DNA from: CAZFCK01 sp964517355
GTDB lineage: Bacteria > Desulfobacterota > Desulfovibrionia > Desulfovibrionales > Desulfovibrionaceae
Length of the DNA: 9,170 nt
Assembly (NCBI GenBank): GCA_964517355.1
Contig: CAZFCK010000201.1
Coordinates: forward strand, 1-9,170
Direction of reading: 5' to 3'
Positions 5,402-9,170 of this stretch are shown in pieces (position 1 is the first letter of the stretch; every line of letters starts with the position of its first letter). Below the pieces are notes generated by a model that made no database searches, had not been told where the DNA came from, and saw only the letters and a list, made by a program, of their open reading frames with translations. The position numbers and the translations under genes are program-made.

Positions 5402-8400
5402 TTATGAAGAAGTCCCAGGAGCGAGTGTCGCCATCATTTTTTGCAGAGTCTCCAGTACCACGGGTTTTTCCAGATAGCCGTCCATTCCAGCGGTGAGAAA
5501 CGTCTCTCTGTCGCCTGCCATGGCATAGGCTGTGAGGGCGATAATGGCGATATCGGCGTTCTCTTTCCCGGCCTCGCCGTCTCTGATGCGCCGCGTGGCC
5601 TCCACGCCATCCATAACAGGCATTTGCACGTCCATGAGAACGATGTCGAAAGCTTTGCGGCGCAGAGCCTCAAGAGCTTGTTTACCATCCTCAACAGTGT
5701 GGACGGTGCATCCGATTTTTTCCATGAGTTTGACCACCACATTAGCGCTCACGTGATCGTCTTCGGCCAGAAGAATGGTGCGGGGGCGAGACGAGGCGAC
5801 GTACGGCTTCGGGATTTGCTGTGTCGCCAGACTTTGCTCGGCTTCGATGCCGAACTGAAGACAGACATGAAAGGAGGATCCCACCCCCAGTGTCGATTCC
5901 ACGCACATGGCGCCGTCCATAAGTTGTACGAGACGTTTGACAATGGAGAGTCCCAGGCCCGCCCCCTGAAAGTGACGTGTGTAACTCCCTTCAACTTGTG
6001 TGAAAGGCTCAAACAGGGAGTCCAGCGAGCTGTCCGGAATGCCGATTCCGGTGTCTGTAATGGAAAAAAGCAGGCGGAGTTGCCCTTGGCGATACGAGGG
6101 GAGCGCGTGAACGGCGGCGACGACGGAGCCGGAGGTGGTGAATTTGAGCGCGTTGCCCACGAGATTGTTGAGTATCTGGTGGAGCCGGGCCGGGTCGCCA
6201 CGCAACCGAGAAGGAATTTGCGGATCGGCAATGAATTGCAATGCGATGCCGGTTTGATTGGTCGCGGGACGAAAGATTTGCTCCACGGCCCGAAGGATGT
6301 CGGCAAGTTCGAAAACTTCGTTGCGGATTTCCATTTTACCGGATTCGATGCGGGACATGTCCAGAATATCACTGAGCAATCGCGTGAGGCGCGTGCATGA
6401 GAGAGTTGCCATTTCAACGCATTCATGCTGCTCGCTATTGAGGGGAGTGGTGCCTATGAGTTGCAGCATGCCCATAACGCCGTTCAGCGGTGTACGCAGT
6501 TCGTGGCTCATATTGGCGAGAAACTCTGTCTTTGCCGCGTTAGCCGCCTCGGCCACCTCTTTGGCCTTGAGCAGTTCTTCTTGTTCGTACTTGCGTTGGG
6601 TTATATCCTGCGCCGCTCCCATAACGCCCATGACATGGCCGTGGGCGTCGAGCACGCGCGTAGTGGACAGGCTGATGTCCACAGAAGATCCGTCTTTGCG
6701 GCGGCGTACAAGCTCAAGTCCAACAATTGTTTCCCCTCGCATGACCCGATTTCTGATGTGCAGAAACTCCTCTTGATGGTCCTTGGCAACGATGGGGAGG
6801 GGTTTATGCAGCACTTCTTCGGCGCTCCAGCCGAAAATTCTATGGGCCGAGGTGTTCCAGCGCTGGACGCGGCCCTGAAGATCAACGCTGTACAAAGCCA
6901 CGGGGGAGCATTCGATTATGGACTTTTGAAATTCTTCGCTCAAGCGGAGCCGCTCTTCAGCCTTTTTTCGGGACGTGATGTCAAAGATGCATGAGTAGAG
7001 CATCTGTTTTCCCTGGATGGCCACAGGGCCGCTGTAGACCTCCACATCTCGAATTTCACCGTTGGACAGTTTATGCTGGAAAGCAAAAACCCCTTTTTCC
7101 TTTTCACGGGCCGCAGTGATTTCCTTTGTGAGGGCCTCCTGAGGAAGTGTATTTATTTCAGCGAGTTTTTTTCCCCGTAGCTCCTCCTTGCTCCATCCGT
7201 AATACTGGATAGCGGTGTTGTTTCCTTCAACGACCTCGCCGTTTTCCGGATCGATGAGCAGCATGATGACTTGGCTTTCCATAAACAGGGAGCGGTAAAG
7301 TGATTCGCTTTCCAACAGCGCTTGCTCCGCCTGTCTGCGCGGGGTGATGTCCTGATGCGTGCCGGACATCCTCAAGGGAAGATCGTCTTGATCCCTTTCG
7401 AAAACTTTTCCTTGATCAAGCACCCACACCCAGTGCCCATTCTTGTGAAGCATTCTCATTTCAGATTCGTAGCGTTCGGTTTGGCCTTTAAAGTGCTCTT
7501 CAACAAGCCTTTTCGTATGCGTCAGGTCGTCCGGATGACAGAGGCGCATCCATTTCTCTACGGTCACGGGAAGCAACGAGTCGAGCGTATAGCCCACTAT
7601 CGCCGCCCACTGTTCGTTTACATAAAGCTCTCCGGTTTTAATTTGCCAATCCCAAAGTCCCAGGCCTGTTCCCTCCACCGCCAGGGAAAGTCGTTGCTGA
7701 CTTTCCCGCAAGGCCTCAGCGGCCTCCATTTGTTCGGTGATGTCTCTAAAAATGCCGAGAAAATAATCGTGATCGCCTAAAGAAAATTGCGCGCCTTGCA
7801 CCGAGGCAAGCCTTATTTCGTTGCTCGCGGTGATGACGGAGATACGCTCGATGGAACAAGGACCGTCGGCCATCTGCTTGAATTCGGGAAGAAAACCATC
7901 AGGATCAAGCAGGGCGGCTTCATGGAACGTGCTATGGTGGAGGCCGATCAATTCTTTGCGGGAACGGCCGAAAAAAAGCTCGGCGGCCGGATTGCATTCG
8001 ACGATCAGGCCGGTTTCACGGTCCGCGACAAGCACGGGGTCCTGCACTGCGGAAAAGAGTTTCCGGTATTTTTCTTCGTTTTCACGGATGTCCTTTTCGT
8101 GCAACTCCCGTTTGAGGCGGTTGACCATCAATCTGCCGACAAGGGCCGTCCCCAGAGGATAAATAAGCAATACAGGCAAGGTGATGCGTTTGAGGACAAA
8201 CAGTGCGATCTCTGCGGGAAGCGTGAGCATAAGGGCCAGCATGGCGACATGAATGGCAAGACCGAAAAGAAACAATTCTCTCCAAGACATTGCGGCGAGC
8301 TTCTTGCGCAGCGTGTGCCGCCAAAGCAAACCAATGCCCCCGGTCGCGAGAATGACCGAGACTCCTGTCCAGGCGCCTGCGCCGCCCTGGAACAGACGAT

Positions 8401-8683
8401 AGACCGAAGCCATGGCCATGGCGATGATTGTGGACAGCGTGCCGAAAAAGAGACCCGAAACGCCAAGCAGGATGGAACGGGTATCAAAGACAACCCCGGG
8501 CATCAACGTCCAGGGCGTGGACATGAGAACGAGGCAGATGGCGCCGAGGATTATGCCCGCGGCAATCTGCCGGGGGCTTTGATGCCCCACTTTCCAGCGG
8601 GCTGCGGTAATGTCGAAAAGCAAAGCCGCCGCCAACAGTAGTGAGGCGTTTTGGGCCAAAGCGATAAATGAATGGCTTTCCAT
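5402..8683 (-). CDS. Membrane-bound hybrid sensor histidine kinase with 5TMR-LYT sensor and four PAS domains
   Basis: A 1093-residue hybrid kinase. The N-terminus has about six hydrophobic segments (9-25, 39-56, 70-93, 104-121, 136-155, 160-185). It carries the 5TMR-LYT hallmarks MPGVVFDTRS (61-70) and YRLFQGGAGA (95-104), the sensor type of LytS/BtsS kinases. Four PAS domains follow (about 202-320, 327-453, 455-575, 579-700), several ending in DIT-type PAC motifs. Then come HisKA with SHELRTPL (H727), an ATPase (N840/N844, DTGIGI from D877, GAGLGLS 907-913) and a receiver (about 968-1088: E974, D975, D1018, T1051, K1073). All catalytic residues are intact. The frame stays open 35 codons upstream to an ATG at 8788. 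I prefer the ATG at 8683 because the sensor family begins just before its first helix and a candidate promoter (-10 near 8755) lies between the two ATGs. Neither start has a strong Shine-Dalgarno. No partner regulator is nearby. The stop is 8 bases from the 106-bp repeat. Confidence 0.94.
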   Translation of the reverse strand: MESHSFIALAQNASLLLAAALLFDITAARWKVGHQSPRQIAAGIILGAICLVLMSTPWTLMPGVVFDTRSILLGVSGLFFGTLSTIIAMAMASVYRLFQGGAGAWTGVSVILATGGIGLLWRHTLRKKLAAMSWRELFLFGLAIHVAMLALMLTLPAEIALFVLKRITLPVLLIYPLGTALVGRLMVNRLKRELHEKDIRENEEKYRKLFSAVQDPVLVADRETGLIVECNPAAELFFGRSRKELIGLHHSTFHEAALLDPDGFLPEFKQMADGPCSIERISVITASNEIRLASVQGAQFSLGDHDYFLGIFRDITEQMEAAEALRESQQRLSLAVEGTGLGLWDWQIKTGELYVNEQWAAIVGYTLDSLLPVTVEKWMRLCHPDDLTHTKRLVEEHFKGQTERYESEMRMLHKNGHWVWVLDQGKVFERDQDDLPLRMSGTHQDITPRRQAEQALLESESLYRSLFMESQVIMLLIDPENGEVVEGNNTAIQYYGWSKEELRGKKLAEINTLPQEALTKEITAAREKEKGVFAFQHKLSNGEIRDVEVYSGPVAIQGKQMLYSCIFDITSRKKAEERLRLSEEFQKSIIECSPVALYSVDLQGRVQRWNTSAHRIFGWSAEEVLHKPLPIVAKDHQEEFLHIRNRVMRGETIVGLELVRRRKDGSSVDISLSTTRVLDAHGHVMGVMGAAQDITQRKYEQEELLKAKEVAEAANAAKTEFLANMSHELRTPLNGVMGMLQLIGTTPLNSEQHECVEMATLSCTRLTRLLSDILDMSRIESGKMEIRNEVFELADILRAVEQIFRPATNQTGIALQFIADPQIPSRLRGDPARLHQILNNLVGNALKFTTSGSVVAAVHALPSYRQGQLRLLFSITDTGIGIPDSSLDSLFEPFTQVEGSYTRHFQGAGLGLSIVKRLVQLMDGAMCVESTLGVGSSFHVCLQFGIEAEQSLATQQIPKPYVASSRPRTILLAEDDHVSANVVVKLMEKIGCTVHTVEDGKQALEALRRKAFDIVLMDVQMPVMDGVEATRRIRDGEAGKENADIAIIALTAYAMAGDRETFLTAGMDGYLEKPVVLETLQKMMATLAPGTSS

Positions 8684-8752
8684 GGGCTGCGCCTGTAGTT
8701 GCCTGTTTTCATCATATGATAAATACCACTGCGATAAGAGAACACCATTTAT

Positions 8753-8781
8753 TAAATATGGTAATCCGCAAAAGCGCGCAA
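8753..8781 (-). promoter_or_regulatory. Candidate sigma70 promoter of the membrane kinase (proximal)
   Basis: Minus strand: TTGCGC (8781-8776), 17 bases, TATTTA (8758-8753), in an AT-rich patch. RNA would start near 8746, about 63 bases before the preferred ATG at 8683 and downstream of the alternative ATG at 8788. If real, it settles the start codon in favour of 8683. Confidence 0.4.
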
Positions 8782-8867
8782 CCGGCATTTGAAGTACGCA
8801 TCTTGCTATGTGTAACGCATGGGGAGGACTATGCAGCGATTATGATTGATACGTGCGGATGAGAAAA

Positions 8868-8897
8868 TTTAATCCTGCCGGCAAGTTTTGTTGTCAA
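8868..8897 (-). promoter_or_regulatory. Candidate sigma70 promoter of the membrane kinase (distal)
   Basis: Minus strand: a perfect TTGACA (8897-8892), followed after 17-18 bases by GATTAA/ATTAAA (around 8874-8868). The -35 is consensus but the -10 matches only three of six positions. RNA from here would carry a leader of about 180 bases and would also cover the alternative ATG at 8788. Confidence 0.35.
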
Positions 8898-8997
8898 TAC
8901 GGCCGTTGCGCCTTCCCGCAAGAGCAATACGACGTTTCTCAAAGGCTCCTTTGATTGCGCGGGGATGAGGAGGGATCTTATTCGATTTCTAACTCAC

Positions 8998-9058
8998 AAC
9001 TGCGTCCTGCAGTTTTGATTTACTGCACAAATGAAAAGCGTGGTTATCAGTTGTGCAG
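8998..9058. repeat. Cluster of inverted repeats upstream of the membrane kinase
   Basis: AACTGC/GCAGTT (8998-9014) forms a 6-bp hairpin. CTGCACAA/TTGTGCAG (9023-9058) is a perfect 8-bp dyad with a 20-base spacer. A related CACAACTGC occurs at 8995-9003. The cluster could be operators or the 3' structure of a transcript; function is not evident. Confidence 0.4.
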
Positions 9059-9111
9059 CGAACTACTTTGTATTTCGAGCGCACCGTCCTGGCGCGCTAT
9101 CCAATTTCATT

Positions 9112-9170
9112 TAGCTCATTTTCGCCTTGAAACAAGGCTCTCCCCTGAAACAATTTCCAATTGTTCCAGG
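9112..9170 (-). repeat. Left-hand half of the 106-bp triple-hairpin repeat (copy 3, cut by window edge)
   Basis: Fifty-six of 57 bases (9112-9168) match 5288-5344, with the only difference at 9116. Both short hairpins are conserved: GCCTTG/CAAGGC at 9124-9138 and AACAATT/AATTGTT at 9149-9165. The window ends just before the long hairpin. By analogy with the other copies, the stop codon of another minus-strand gene may lie soon after, outside the window. Confidence 0.92.

Larger units (their letters stand above)
8684..9111. other. 428-base gene-free region upstream of the membrane kinase
   Basis: I see no gene on either strand; open frames are short, lack plausible ribosome sites and match no known family. 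It holds two candidate promoters for the kinase, a 6-bp hairpin AACTGC/GCAGTT (8998-9014) and a perfect 8-bp inverted repeat CTGCACAA/TTGTGCAG (9023-9030 and 9051-9058). It ends at the next copy of the triple-hairpin repeat. The rest shows no recognisable structure. Confidence 0.75.

Noticed and set aside
5441..6400. 319-residue open frame on the plus strand inside the membrane kinase
   Set aside because: It is antisense to the HisKA, ATPase and receiver regions, which are fully conserved on the minus strand. Its translation has no recognisable domain and no supported ribosome site.
7787..8641. 284-residue plus-strand open frame opposite the 5TMR-LYT and first PAS regions
   Set aside because: The translation is rich in charged residues with no domain pattern, as expected for the complement of a hydrophobic coding region. 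The minus-strand frame explains the stretch.
8684..8788. N-terminal extension of the membrane kinase to an ATG at 8788
   Set aside because: The 35 extra residues are outside the sensor family's usual start, there is no ribosome site, and a promoter candidate lies within the extension. It is not fully excluded.

Overview
The window reads as a chromosomal segment of a Gram-negative bacterium with intermediate GC content. It is most likely a deltaproteobacterial sulfate reducer of the Desulfovibrio type. That assignment is an inference from three things: large multi-PAS hybrid histidine kinases, a membrane-anchored M23 peptidase preceded by a two-CBS-domain protein, and GC-rich intergenic stem-loops of a style I associate with that group. 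No rRNA, tRNA, transposase, phage gene or CRISPR array is visible.

All four convincing genes lie on the minus strand. In transcription order (right to left) they are: a membrane-bound hybrid sensor kinase with a 5TMR-LYT sensor and four PAS domains (8683-5402); a two-CBS-domain protein (5028-4600); an M23 zinc metallopeptidase (4548-3214); and a soluble hybrid sensor kinase with PAS and GAF domains (2854-62). The CBS and M23 genes are 51 bases apart, both have good Shine-Dalgarno sequences, and probably form one operon that ends at a stem-loop with a T tract (3124-3173). Each kinase appears to be its own transcription unit. Both end in a receiver domain, and neither has an HPt protein or an output regulator beside it, so they look like orphan phosphorelay inputs.

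The three gene-free stretches are unusually structured. A 106-bp intergenic repeat made of three consecutive hairpins is complete at 5288-5393. Its right half forms the left edge of the window (1-51), its left half forms the right edge (9112-9170), and a diverged 27-bp piece lies at 2976-3002. Copies 1 and 2 sit about 10 bases beyond the stop codons of the two kinases. The 2855-3213 gap is a patchwork of at least five stem-loops. I found no new protein system. The repeat family, the way the window edges fall within it, and the terminator-bearing leader of the soluble kinase are the parts most worth a second look.
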